This document shows positions 52,242 through 62,617 of a DNA stretch of 64,000 nucleotides, one piece after another (position 1 is the first letter of the stretch; each line of letters opens with the position of its first letter). The notes below the pieces were generated by a model that was given only the letters and a program-made list of their open reading frames with translations, had not been told where the DNA came from and did no database searches. Source of the stretch: Mastigocoleus testarum BC008 (lineage in GTDB: Bacteria > Cyanobacteriota > Cyanobacteriia > Cyanobacteriales > Nostocaceae); NCBI RefSeq assembly GCF_001456025.1, contig NZ_LMTZ01000107.1:150082-214081 (forward strand). The letters are read 5' to 3'. A program made the translations under genes and the position numbers.

Positions 52242-54140
52242 ATGAAAATCAATTTTGCAATTACACCTAAACACAGAAGTGTTTTTCCACCAGAAGAGTT
52301 AAATATTAGTTTTGAGCATAACGCTCATGTTTGCAGTTTGGTCGTACATGGAGACCTTCAAAATCCTCAAGTGTACATCATACCTACAGCGCTATTTTCA
52401 ACCATACCAACTTCAAAATGCTGGTTTTTCATGGATATATCTTGGTCAAAGTTAAATGGCTTTGAGTTTAACCAGTATAGTGACTCAGAAATTAGGGTTC
52501 ATATTAACTCTACTCCTCTAAGTTCTAGTACGGGTAAATTAAAAGGTGCAGACAAGATACGGATTAATAATGATTTAATTTCTATTACCTTTAAAGCCGA
52601 AGTAAATCAGATAGACTTAAGTAATAAAGATCCAAGAATATTTTTAGAAAAATGTAGTGAATATGGAATTAAAATTATTGATGTTGATTTTTCAGAACTT
52701 ATTAATTTAAATAATATCTGCTGTTCGAATAGTTATTTTTATAATGTTAATTTTCTTGGGTGCAATTTGGAAAATTCTGATTTCAGTAATTCTAATTTTT
52801 ATCATTTAAGATTTGTTGATTCTAATCTTGAAAGTGTTATTTTTAATAAGTCTTATTTTTCTGATGTAGGATTTTTGCATGTAGTTTTAAAAAAAGCGAG
52901 ATTTGAGCAATGTCATGTCTATCGTAGTAGAATAAGAATTGAAGAAGATCGAACCCTAATTTTTAATGACTGTGATTTAAGATATTCTAGCTTTATAAAA
53001 TGTGATATAAGTAGTAAGTTGTATAATTGCGATTTAACAAACGCAGATTTTTCTGAAGGAAAGATTTCAGCAACTAACTTTTATAATTGTCGTTTAAATC
53101 AAACAATATTTACTAAGTCTAAATTTGTTTCATTATTAGATGAGATTAACAAATCAAAAGTTAATAAGATAAAAGATTTAGAAGCCGACCAAACTTTGCT
53201 GATTCGTTGTTGTATTGGAAATAAATCTGAATTTATAAAGGGTGAACAATATATTAATAATAAAGGAAAAATTCTAAACTGCAAATTCAACAGTGCATTA
53301 ATGAGTTTTGTTGATATTAGTAATAACATCATTCAAAATACAGACTTTGAAGCAACTGATTTATCGAGAGCAAAGCTTTACAATTGTGAATTTATTAGAA
53401 GTAGCTTTCACGGGAGAGAAAATAAAGCTGCTAATCTTTCATTAGCGGATATTTCTTTTAGTAAGTTTCGAGAAGAATGTAATTTAAGTGAAGTAAATTT
53501 AACAAAAGCAAGACTAGTAAAAATAAATATAGATAGATGTAATTTTGTGAAAAGTGTTTTCTGCGAAGCTAAACTAATAAATAGTAACTTTAGTCTTAGC
53601 GATATGACTGGTTCAGATTTTAGAAGTGCAGACTTAACTGCAGTAAGCATGGATAGATGCAAGCTTCACAGTGCTAATTTTTATAACACTCAAAGAGGAA
53701 GCTTTAATTTAAATATAACAAGTGAGCAAAAAAATAGTGAAGAAAAAAAATTAATAAGTAATTGCGATATTGACTTCATTGAGTGGAGTCCGAGCCCAGA
53801 GAAATATGGAGAAATTCAAATAACTAAACAAGATTTTTTAAAGATAGTTACGGGACAAATATCTCCGATTGCTGTTATATCTAATCTTTCTAAAGAAAGT
53901 GCTTCAATTGTATCGTACATATATAATGATACAAAGGCTGAAGCTACTGCTAAAAGCGCTGCTCAAGATTTAAATGATGCTTCAATCGAGATAGGTGGTG
54001 ATGTGAATGATAGTGAAATGGACGGAGCCACTATTGAAACTAAAGCTTATGAAGGTTCTGATTCGGATGAAGAAGATATCTCAACAAATGACGAATCTAA
54101 TACAGATGAATCTTCTACTGAAGAAGATGAACAAGACTAA
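52242..54140 (+). CDS. Pentapeptide-like repeat protein with acidic tail
   Basis: 632 residues. The N-terminal 120 residues form a beta-rich domain without known motif. From about residue 140 to 490 runs an irregular set of pentapeptide-like repeats (A/S-(D/N)-(L/F)-x-x; e.g. NLENSDFSNSNFYHLRF, SDMTGSDFRSADLTAVS). They would form a right-handed quadrilateral beta-helix and are interrupted in places by longer loops. The last 65 residues are acidic and hold a NDASIEIGGDVNDSEMDG motif that recurs in the next protein. No enzymatic motif. Probably a scaffold for partner proteins. Confidence 0.75.
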   Translation: MKINFAITPKHRSVFPPEELNISFEHNAHVCSLVVHGDLQNPQVYIIPTALFSTIPTSKCWFFMDISWSKLNGFEFNQYSDSEIRVHINSTPLSSSTGKLKGADKIRINNDLISITFKAEVNQIDLSNKDPRIFLEKCSEYGIKIIDVDFSELINLNNICCSNSYFYNVNFLGCNLENSDFSNSNFYHLRFVDSNLESVIFNKSYFSDVGFLHVVLKKARFEQCHVYRSRIRIEEDRTLIFNDCDLRYSSFIKCDISSKLYNCDLTNADFSEGKISATNFYNCRLNQTIFTKSKFVSLLDEINKSKVNKIKDLEADQTLLIRCCIGNKSEFIKGEQYINNKGKILNCKFNSALMSFVDISNNIIQNTDFEATDLSRAKLYNCEFIRSSFHGRENKAANLSLADISFSKFREECNLSEVNLTKARLVKINIDRCNFVKSVFCEAKLINSNFSLSDMTGSDFRSADLTAVSMDRCKLHSANFYNTQRGSFNLNITSEQKNSEEKKLISNCDIDFIEWSPSPEKYGEIQITKQDFLKIVTGQISPIAVISNLSKESASIVSYIYNDTKAEATAKSAAQDLNDASIEIGGDVNDSEMDGATIETKAYEGSDSDEEDISTNDESNTDESSTEEDEQD

Positions 54141-54181
54141 ATTTTATTAATTGAAACGCAGTTGATAAATGAGGTAAAAGC

Positions 54182-54628
54182 ATGGCTAATGAAAATGACG
54201 CATCGCTAAAAATTGGTGGTAATGTGAATCACTCAAAAGTTAGAAGTGGAAAAATTAAGACTGTCCAAGGGAAAGATACAGCAAAAAATAATGCCTCTGT
54301 GTCTATTGACAAAGATGTAACTGATTCTTCTGAAATAGAAGGTGGTCAAATTGAAATTTCTCAATCAATCGATATCGCTAAATTGAAAGCTGAACTTCGG
54401 AAAGAAATTCAGCCATTTATAGAAAAACTCGCTGAATCTTCTATCACTCGAAGCGAAGCTGTAGCCACTGAAGCTATCAAAGAAGAGATTAAGAGTAAAC
54501 CAACTCTCAAGAAACGATTTCTGAGTGCATTGGAAGCAGGTGGTACGGAAATATTAAAGGAAATATTCAAGCATCCTGTTATTACTATTTCTATTGAGAC
54601 AGTGAAGGGATTTTTGAAAAGTAGTTAA
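54182..54628 (+). CDS. Small protein with shared NDAS-GGNVN repeats
   Basis: 148 residues. It opens with two copies of a beta-strand motif: NDASLKIGGNVNHSKVRSG and NNASVSIDKDVTDSSEIEGG. A helical region (about 65-125) with many Lys/Glu follows, then a hydrophobic C-terminal helix. The first repeat is close to the motif at the end of the preceding pentapeptide protein. A ribosome site GAGG lies a few bases before the ATG and the gene follows after 41 bp, so it belongs to the same operon. No known family. Confidence 0.75.
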   Translation: MANENDASLKIGGNVNHSKVRSGKIKTVQGKDTAKNNASVSIDKDVTDSSEIEGGQIEISQSIDIAKLKAELRKEIQPFIEKLAESSITRSEAVATEAIKEEIKSKPTLKKRFLSALEAGGTEILKEIFKHPVITISIETVKGFLKSS

Positions 54629-54666
54629 TCTAGTTTGGCATAGATAAAAAATATTAACATTTACCA

Positions 54667-57600
54667 CTACTCCACACCATCGCACAAATGCCTATCTTCC
54701 TCACTGAGACTAGCATTATATTTGAGATAATCCCGCGCCCAATTACAACCACTGCTCAGTAAATCATTTAATTCAACATCCTGTGCTTTCATCTTCTCAA
54801 CATTCCATAGCTTCACCGTCTTATCGTAACTACCAGAGACGATGGTTTTCCCGTCAGGACTAAATGCTACCCCAATGACCTCTGCATCATGTCCCCTGAG
54901 GGTTGCAATCAACTGTCCCTGAATATTCCATAATCTTACCGTCCCATCGTTACTTCCAGATGCAACTATTTTCCCGTTGGGACTAAATGCGACACCCCAG
55001 ACTTCTGCATCATTTTCCTTAAGAATAGTCTCTATCGGTTCGCCTTGACTATTCCACAGCTTCACGGTTCCATCGTTACCAGCAGAAGCAATTGTTGTAC
55101 CGTCAGGGCTAAATGCTACACCCCATACCCCTGCATTATGTCCCCTCAGAGTTTTAAGCTCAATACCCTGAATATTCCACAGCTTTACGGTTCCATCGTT
55201 GCTTGCAGAAGCGATAGTTTTACCGTCAGGACTAAATGCTACACCCCAGACTGGACCGTCATGTCCCTTCAAAGTTTTTAGTAACTGTCCTTCAATACTC
55301 CAGAGCTTTACTGTTTTATCGTTACTTACTGAGGCAATAATTTTACCGTCAGGGCTAAATGCTACACCCCAGACTAAATCGTCATGTCCTTCAAGGGTTT
55401 TGATTAATTCTCCTTGCATGTTCCACAATTTCACGGTTCTGTCCGAACTGGTAGAAGCAATAATTTTACTGTCAGGACTAAATGCTACGCCCCACACTAA
55501 ATTGCCATGTCCTTTCAGAGTTGCAATGTTCTGTCCCTGGGTATTCCATAAGTTTACTGTTTTATCATTACTAGCAGAAGCAATGGTTTTGCCGTCAGGG
55601 CTAAATGCTACCCCGATCACTGATGCTTGATGTCCCTTGAAAGTTTTACTTTCCTGCTCTTGAATATTCCACAGTTTTATTGTTTTATCATAACTGGTAG
55701 AAGCGATGGTCTTCCCATCGGGGCTAAATACTACCCCAATTACACCTCCATCATGCCCTTCAAAAGTTTTAATCTCAATACCTTGCAGATTCCATAATTT
55801 CACTGTCCTATCCGAACTACCTGAAGCAATAGTTTTACCGTCGGGGCTAAATGACACATTCCGAACTCTTCCATCGTGACCCCTGAAAGTTCTGATTAGT
55901 TCTCCTTGAATATTCCATAATTTTACTGTCTTATCTCTACTACCCGAAGCAATAGTTTTGCCATCGGGACTAAATGCGACTCCTACAACTCCTGCATCAT
56001 GTCCCCTAAGGGTTTGAATTTCCTGTCCCTGGATATTCCATAGTTTGACGGTTTTATCCGAACTAGCAGAGGCTATGCTATTCCCGTCAGGGCTAAACGC
56101 CACTCCAATTACCTCTAATTCATGTCCTCTAAGAGTTTTAAGTAATTCTCCCTGAATATTCCAAAGTTTTATTGTTCTATCTCTACTAGTTGAGGCGATA
56201 GTTTCACTGTCGGGGCTGAATACCACCCTAAGAACCGGTGCAGTATGTCCCTTAAGAGTTCTAAGCAATTTTCCCTGGGTATTCCACAACTTTACTGTAT
56301 TATCTCTACTGGTGGAGGCGATGGTCTTTCCGTCTGAGCTAAATGCTACTCCACTGACTGGTCCCTTATGTCCCCTCAGAGTTCTAATCAATTTTCCTTG
56401 ATTATTCCACAGCTTCACCGTACTATCGTAACTACTAGAAGCAATGATTTTACCGTCAGGACTAAATGCTACATCTATGACCGGCGCGCTATGCTTTGCT
56501 AACCGATTGCGTTCCTCTACTGCATATACGGATGTCTCTAAAGCTGTAAGCTGTCTGGAAGTATTAGCTGTTTTATTTTGTAGTGGTTTTGCCGCTCGTA
56601 AACCTTCTATTAGGGCATCTAAATATTTTCCTTGATTGGAAAGTTCTAGTGAATAGTTTGCAAGAGCATTACTTTGTTTGAGCAAGGTCATTTCAGATTG
56701 TTGCCATTGTAACCAAGCAAATCCAGAAAGACCTAAAGCTAATACAAAACCACTAGCCAAACTGAAAACAGTCAGCTTTCTTCTACGTTTTTCCTGATTT
56801 TTTTGTTGCAGGCGCAATCTTGTACTACTTTTAATAAAGTCTTGTTCGGAAGATGCAAGGTCAAATGGTCGCTGTTTAAGCCTTTCTTGGGCGTCTAACA
56901 ACATTGCACCTCGTAACAATGCTTCTTCATCCCGCCCACTCTGCTCCCATTGATACATTGCAACACGCAAACGTTCTTGCCAAGCCCGGAAGTTACGGTC
57001 AAAATCGATCCATTGTCGCAGTTGACCCCATTCCCGAATTAAGGCTTCATGGACAATTTCTACCGTCTCAACTCGATCGCCTTCATCCCAAGCCGTGACT
57101 ACCAAACGATAATCAGCTAGACGTTTGACTAGATCCCAATTATATGCATCTACCTCATGACGATTTGCGACCCGTTTAGTGTCTTCCGTACCTTCTCCTG
57201 GGCGTACTAGTTGAATAAATATCCGTTCGGCTTGTTGTTTTTCTGTAACGGACAAGATATTTAGGACGGAATCTGCATATTTGGCTAAAGCTTTCTCTAA
57301 ACCGCCAATTTCTCCATAAGCTTGGTGTGTAAGGTACCATTTATTTGGTTTGTCCCATAGTTGGGTCAGGGTAAACTCTAGTAAAGGTAAACGCCCTGGT
57401 TGTTTGCCTAGATCGTCAATTAATTTTGCCGTTAAACCTTTTTCTAATTCCACCTTCATTTTTTCGGCAGGTTTTTCTATTGCTTGGGCTAATTCCTCCC
57501 GGTTCATTGAGGTGAGTAATATTGGTGGATATTTCTGCAAGGTTTCACCCATTGGTTGATAATCCAAGGCTTTTCCCATAAAGTCAGCCCTGAGTGTGAT

Positions 57601-59298
57601 AACCAAAGTGAAGAAATTCGGGGCGAATTTTACAGCATATAATAATGCATCTAGAAAAGGTTGACGCTGTGATTCAGTCGCCAAAGTATAAAGTTCTTCA
57701 AACTGATCGGCAATTAGTACAAAACTTCCGTGGAGTTTTTGCCCAGCGGAAATAATAATATCTTTAATGAACCCACACAAAGCTTGCTGGTCATATTGCA
57801 AATCTACTTCTAATTCCAGTTCCTGCAATCTGCGGCTGTTAGTTTCTATTTCTTTGTCCCTTTGAAACTCAATCAAGGATTGCACGTGGGAATTTAAAGC
57901 TATTGCTAAAGCATCAAAGGGATTTTTTCCCGGACGGAAGGATACTATGTGCTCAGTACCAGCAGTTCTCAAACGAGGAACCAAACCAGCAAATACCAAA
58001 GAAGATTTTCCACTTCCAGAAGCACCAACCACAGCAGCTAATGGTTTAGTATTTACAGCATCGACCAAATCTGCAATGTATTTATCTCTACCAAAGAACA
58101 TCGATGTATCTTCTTCCCTGAATGGGGATAACCCTTTGTAAGGAGAATCGGGAAGTTTTCCTGTTAGTCCTCCCAAATCTTCCCAATTGGGAGCTGGATC
58201 TGAAGTATTTTGACAAATAATTGGTAACCAATTGACCCCTGGTATTTGCTTTTGAGAATCTTCTTTATTTGTAAGTTCTTGGAGTTTAACCCTTGCATCT
58301 CGTACAGAAGCAAATAAAGATTTTCCTTGAGAAAAAGAATGTAAAAAATACTTGAGAAAATCTTGGGCGATTTTATCCGGTACTGGTTCTCGCCAGACAA
58401 TAACATATGGCAAACCCAAATTTGCTAGTTGTTGTGCTAAACCCAAACCATCGCAAGAATTGAAGATAGCTAACCTTAAACCTTTAACAATCGCCTCGCG
58501 GAAAGTATTCCTAATTTCCTCTGGATTTAAGCGATCGCTAGGACTTATTTGTAATGAACCTATTTGACTGTTGCGATCGCTTTCACTGTGACCGCTATAA
58601 AACAAGATGTCACAAGGTTCATCCCATAACTTGATAAAGTCTGAGCGCTGTGGTTGGGAGAGAAAAGTTAATTCTGCTCCCTGTTGCTTTAATTTTTCGA
58701 TTAATTCTCGATCTGTTTCAATATCTATATTTTGGCTGTCACCAAATATACTAGTTATTTTAACTCGCCGAAATACTTGATTTTCAATTGGTTTGACTTT
58801 TAATTGAGACTTATTTAAGGATAATCCAACCTCTACACTGGAATTGTCGGGGAAGTAATTCCATTCTCGCCAAGGGAGACGATGTAAAATATCTGACGTC
58901 GATTGAGATTTAATTTCCTGAGTATCAACAATAAATATTATTTCAGGATTGGAATCTGATATTACTAATGGTTTTAATTGTGATTTAACGCTATCAAGCC
59001 AAGAGTTTAATTGGTTTTGCAAACTTTGAGCAGAATTTTCACATTCCTGATAGCATTCAGACCAGGAAAAATTAGTAGTTTGTTTTTTTTTGAATCCCAA
59101 TCTCAAAGGACCAACTAAATTGATATACGTACTTTGCCATGTTTGATATAAGGTTGGAATTTCTGGTGCGGGTGGAAGTTGGACTTCTAGTTCTGTAGGT
59201 TTCCTCTCAGCACTGATGAAGTGTACTGTGCTTTGATTTCGACTAAATCCTTCCTGAAAGTTACCATCACCAAACTTTAAGCTTACCAGAATCTGCAT
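54667..59298 (-). CDS. CHAT protease - STAND NTPase - WD40 protein
   Basis: 1543 residues. N-terminal CHAT (caspase-like) protease domain to about residue 350 with the catalytic dyad His237 (LFYSGHSES) and Cys282 (IFNSCDGLGLA). A STAND-type NTPase follows with Walker A GASGSGKSS at 425-433 and Walker B-like FVLIADQFEEL. A transmembrane-like helix lies near 840-862. Fourteen WD40 repeats of about 41 residues (about 934-1508, each with GVAFSPDGKTIASxS and TVKLWN) would make two seven-bladed propellers. It looks like a ligand-sensing, NTP-gated caspase-type effector, known in bacterial conflict and cell-death systems. It is convergent with the operon ending at 54628, 38 bp away. Confidence 0.88.
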   Translation of the reverse strand: MQILVSLKFGDGNFQEGFSRNQSTVHFISAERKPTELEVQLPPAPEIPTLYQTWQSTYINLVGPLRLGFKKKQTTNFSWSECYQECENSAQSLQNQLNSWLDSVKSQLKPLVISDSNPEIIFIVDTQEIKSQSTSDILHRLPWREWNYFPDNSSVEVGLSLNKSQLKVKPIENQVFRRVKITSIFGDSQNIDIETDRELIEKLKQQGAELTFLSQPQRSDFIKLWDEPCDILFYSGHSESDRNSQIGSLQISPSDRLNPEEIRNTFREAIVKGLRLAIFNSCDGLGLAQQLANLGLPYVIVWREPVPDKIAQDFLKYFLHSFSQGKSLFASVRDARVKLQELTNKEDSQKQIPGVNWLPIICQNTSDPAPNWEDLGGLTGKLPDSPYKGLSPFREEDTSMFFGRDKYIADLVDAVNTKPLAAVVGASGSGKSSLVFAGLVPRLRTAGTEHIVSFRPGKNPFDALAIALNSHVQSLIEFQRDKEIETNSRRLQELELEVDLQYDQQALCGFIKDIIISAGQKLHGSFVLIADQFEELYTLATESQRQPFLDALLYAVKFAPNFFTLVITLRADFMGKALDYQPMGETLQKYPPILLTSMNREELAQAIEKPAEKMKVELEKGLTAKLIDDLGKQPGRLPLLEFTLTQLWDKPNKWYLTHQAYGEIGGLEKALAKYADSVLNILSVTEKQQAERIFIQLVRPGEGTEDTKRVANRHEVDAYNWDLVKRLADYRLVVTAWDEGDRVETVEIVHEALIREWGQLRQWIDFDRNFRAWQERLRVAMYQWEQSGRDEEALLRGAMLLDAQERLKQRPFDLASSEQDFIKSSTRLRLQQKNQEKRRRKLTVFSLASGFVLALGLSGFAWLQWQQSEMTLLKQSNALANYSLELSNQGKYLDALIEGLRAAKPLQNKTANTSRQLTALETSVYAVEERNRLAKHSAPVIDVAFSPDGKIIASSSYDSTVKLWNNQGKLIRTLRGHKGPVSGVAFSSDGKTIASTSRDNTVKLWNTQGKLLRTLKGHTAPVLRVVFSPDSETIASTSRDRTIKLWNIQGELLKTLRGHELEVIGVAFSPDGNSIASASSDKTVKLWNIQGQEIQTLRGHDAGVVGVAFSPDGKTIASGSRDKTVKLWNIQGELIRTFRGHDGRVRNVSFSPDGKTIASGSSDRTVKLWNLQGIEIKTFEGHDGGVIGVVFSPDGKTIASTSYDKTIKLWNIQEQESKTFKGHQASVIGVAFSPDGKTIASASNDKTVNLWNTQGQNIATLKGHGNLVWGVAFSPDSKIIASTSSDRTVKLWNMQGELIKTLEGHDDLVWGVAFSPDGKIIASVSNDKTVKLWSIEGQLLKTLKGHDGPVWGVAFSPDGKTIASASNDGTVKLWNIQGIELKTLRGHNAGVWGVAFSPDGTTIASAGNDGTVKLWNSQGEPIETILKENDAEVWGVAFSPNGKIVASGSNDGTVRLWNIQGQLIATLRGHDAEVIGVAFSPDGKTIVSGSYDKTVKLWNVEKMKAQDVELNDLLSSGCNWARDYLKYNASLSEEDRHLCDGVE

Positions 59299-60277
59299 CT
59301 TTACTTATTGGAATTACTTAAGGATATAAGTTCATCAGGTTTTGTAGTCGATTGGATTGAAGAGCATGAGCCCATACTGTGCGACGATGCATAACCCAAC
59401 AAAGCTCAATAATTTAGGTCACTAGGGTCGTGGAAAAATCGGAAATACTATAAGTTAATACAATAAATTTAGGTTTTTGTTGTTGAACTTATGCATAAAG
59501 GATGATGTTGCACTTAATAGGCAAAATGAGCAAATATATACTTGTTGAACATATAACATAATGGTTATAATCGAGATTTTAGCGCTTATACACACTATCG
59601 CCTACAAATAATCCGTACGTGATTCCAAATTTCCAATCAATAATGTGATGCGAATAGACTATTGATTGGATTATTAGACTTTCTTGAAAGAAATTAAAAA
59701 AGGTTAATCAACTGAATTAAACAACTATCCAGCCTAGGGTTGGGGATTAATTTCACAGAGTCAAGCAAAATAAATAAATAAATATAAAGATAATTAGTGA
59801 CTCTAAAATAACTGCATAAGAAATATTAGTATCTGTCAAGCAAAAATATTTTTTGTTTTGTTGAGTATAATTCTGTAGATAAAAATTTGCTGACCTCGAC
59901 AATTCAATTCCATATTAAATTACCGTAATTTAACCAAAATCAGAGAGAATCGGTCAACCATATGAGGATAAAGCTGGAATCAGCTTATAGTATTAAATAC
60001 ATAGTAAAAATATAATTTTGTATAACAAAACAAACTTTAATATAAACAACAAGGTTCAATATAATTATAGATTGGTAACATTTATTTCCCGAACCCTATC
60101 CTTAATATCTCATTCCCTATTCCCTAGCATCCACCTTTCAAGGTATATTAAGCTATATTTCAGATGAGTGACAAATTTTCTATCTGGTATCAATTTCTCC
60201 GAATTCTACACAGGAGTACATAAAAGTTTGTAGAGTAAGGTTAATACCTCTTAACAGTTCTTAATTAAAATTGTCTT
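59299..60277. other. 979-bp gene-free region with an inverted repeat
   Basis: The largest unassigned gap apart from repeats. CCAATCAATA (59633-59642) and TATTGATTGG (59660-59669) form a perfect 10-bp inverted repeat around 17 nt. Otherwise AT-rich with no supported ORF or RNA. It separates divergent genes, so it contains both promoters. Confidence 0.45.
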
Positions 60278-62617
60278 GTGCAGGAAGATTTTAGATTAAT
60301 AGTCGATCTAGTCTCGGTGCTAGCTGTGGCGGCTAGTGGCGGACTTTTAGCGTCACTGTTGAAACAACCAGTGTTGCTCGGGTATCTCATTGGCGGGATG
60401 ATTGTGGGACCATCCGGCTTGGGATTAATTAAAGAAGTAATTCAAGTAGAGACATTAGCACAGTTTGGTGTCGCTTTTTTATTATTTGCTCTGGGAGTAG
60501 AATTTTCCCTGGCAGAATTGAAAAAAGTCAAAACAATTAGTTTGGGTGGTGGTGGACTACAAATAGTTTTAACAATCCTAGTTACGACCCTGATTTCCGT
60601 CGCGGTGGGATGGGTTGAATCCCCAGCCCAAGGTGTATTTTTGGGTTCAATTTTGTCTTTGTCTTCAACTGCGGTTGTTCTCAAATGTTTGATGGAACGC
60701 AATGAGACGGAAACTCCCCACGGACAGGTAATGTTGGGGATTTTGGTGGTACAGGATTTAGCATTGGGATTGATGCTAGCAGTGTTACCTGCTCTGAACC
60801 AACCAGCGGAGACTATTTGGATCGCGGTATTGTATGCGCTGTTGCGAATAGGTTTATTTGCTGCAGGTGCAGTTGCTGCAGGAATTTGGTTGATACCACC
60901 TTTATTGCGGTTATTAGCCCGGACGGAAAGTCGAGAGTTATTTTTGTTGGGAGTTGTGGCGCTGTGTTTGGGAATTGCGCTTCTCACCGAGAGATTGGGA
61001 CTTTCGATTGAAATGGGGGCTTTTGTCGCCGGTTTGATGATTTCTGAGGTGGAATATGCAGATCAAACTCTAAGCTATGTGGAACCATTACGAGATATTT
61101 TCGCTAGTTTGTTTTTCGCTGCGATCGGGATGCTAATCGACCCGTTATTTTTATGGCAAAATCTTGAATTAATTCTGGGGTTAGTAGCGTTAGTACTCGT
61201 GGGTAAATTCTTGATTGTTACCCCACTAGTAAAATTATTTCGTTATTCATTAAAAACTTCTTTAATAGTTGGTTTGGGGTTAGCTCAGATTGGGGAATTT
61301 TCCTTTGTTCTCGCCAGTGAAGGACAAGTTTTAGGGTTAGTTTCGCGCCGAGTATATTTACTTATTTTAGGAACAACAGCGGTGACATTGGTGGTAACAC
61401 CCTTCGTACTGCGTTTAATACCATTTTTATTTAACATCATTGAATCAATGCCGTGGCTCAAACCTTATTTTGATGGGGATGGAATGCCACAGGAAATGTC
61501 CGAAGAACTACCGATAAGGGACCATGTGGTGGTTTGTGGTTACGGGCGAGTTGGTAAAAATTTAGTTAAATTGTTACTCGCTCATAATTTACCACTAGTT
61601 GTAATCGATCAGTCCGAAAGTAGAATTCAACAATTAAGAGACGCGGGAATACCCTACATATACGGTAATTGTGTCAGTTTCCACGTTTTGGAAGCAGCAG
61701 GAATTACTAATGCAAAAGGAATGGCGATCGCGCTTCCCGATCCAATGAGTACCCGTCTTAGTTTGAAGCGTGCTTTGGAATTGGATCCAGATTTAAATGT
61801 GGTAGTACGGTCTAATAACAATAGAAATATTGAAACTTTCTACCAACTAGGAGCGCGGGAGGTAGTACAACCGGAATTTGAAGCAAGTCTGGAAATGGTA
61901 ACTTACCTATTAAATGATGTAGGTATATCACCTAATTTAGTACGACGGGAAATTAAGCAAATTCGTAGTCGTCATTATTTAGATTTGCGACCGGAACAAT
62001 CTCCATCTGAGGTTTCTCGGGAGTTACGACAAGCGACCAGAGAAATGAACTCAAAATGGTATCCCCTCCCTGCAGGTTCACCTCTGATTGGTATGAGTTT
62101 AGAACAAGCAGATATGCGCTATGTCACTGGAGTCAGTGTAATGGCTATTCGCCGTAAAGGAGGAGAGGAAATAGACTTTCCCATACCACAAACTAGACTA
62201 CAAGAAGGTGACAAACTATTAGTGGTGGGTTCTTCCCGAGAAATTGCAGGTTTTAATGAATTTGCAAAAGGTCAAGCGACTATTCCGGGGGAAAATAGTG
62301 CTTGTCAGTGGGTAATTGTGAGTGAGAATTGTCCTGTGACAGAAAAAACTTTAAATCATTTAGATCTGCGCAATCGATATAGCGTGGAAATACAAGCTAT
62401 ACGTCGCGGAAGCAAATTTATTCGCTTTCCCCACAGCAATACCAAGTTAAAAGAAAATGACCAAGTGTTACTGTGTGGTAATTTATCGAGTCTGAGTCAG
62501 TTGGAAGAGTTACTTTCTCCTACCAGTCAACCGGAGTTGGTATCTATACCAATAGTCCAAGCGGGAGAAGCTGAAGCATTGCGGGATTATTTACCTTTGG
62601 ATGATTTGCGGGAATAA
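60278..62617 (+). CDS. CPA2-type cation:proton antiporter with TrkA domains (Kef/NhaS-like)
   Basis: 779 residues. The membrane domain (about residues 5-390) has twelve or more helices and typical GYLIGGMIVGPSGLG, LSLSSTAVVLK and QIGEFSFVLASEGQ. A TrkA-N domain follows with the nucleotide loop VVVCGYGRVGKNLVKLL (about residue 417). Two TrkA-C domains sit at the C-terminus. The family exchanges K+ or Na+ for H+ under nucleotide control. It starts with GTG. The stop codon is the first TAA of an STRR. Which cation is moved is not known. Confidence 0.9.
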   Translation: MQEDFRLIVDLVSVLAVAASGGLLASLLKQPVLLGYLIGGMIVGPSGLGLIKEVIQVETLAQFGVAFLLFALGVEFSLAELKKVKTISLGGGGLQIVLTILVTTLISVAVGWVESPAQGVFLGSILSLSSTAVVLKCLMERNETETPHGQVMLGILVVQDLALGLMLAVLPALNQPAETIWIAVLYALLRIGLFAAGAVAAGIWLIPPLLRLLARTESRELFLLGVVALCLGIALLTERLGLSIEMGAFVAGLMISEVEYADQTLSYVEPLRDIFASLFFAAIGMLIDPLFLWQNLELILGLVALVLVGKFLIVTPLVKLFRYSLKTSLIVGLGLAQIGEFSFVLASEGQVLGLVSRRVYLLILGTTAVTLVVTPFVLRLIPFLFNIIESMPWLKPYFDGDGMPQEMSEELPIRDHVVVCGYGRVGKNLVKLLLAHNLPLVVIDQSESRIQQLRDAGIPYIYGNCVSFHVLEAAGITNAKGMAIALPDPMSTRLSLKRALELDPDLNVVVRSNNNRNIETFYQLGAREVVQPEFEASLEMVTYLLNDVGISPNLVRREIKQIRSRHYLDLRPEQSPSEVSRELRQATREMNSKWYPLPAGSPLIGMSLEQADMRYVTGVSVMAIRRKGGEEIDFPIPQTRLQEGDKLLVVGSSREIAGFNEFAKGQATIPGENSACQWVIVSENCPVTEKTLNHLDLRNRYSVEIQAIRRGSKFIRFPHSNTKLKENDQVLLCGNLSSLSQLEELLSPTSQPELVSIPIVQAGEAEALRDYLPLDDLRE

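Noticed and set aside
55199..55630. 143-codon ORF antisense to the WD40 repeats
   Set aside because: Caused by the repetitive composition of the WD40 coding strand; similar open antisense frames recur with the repeat period.
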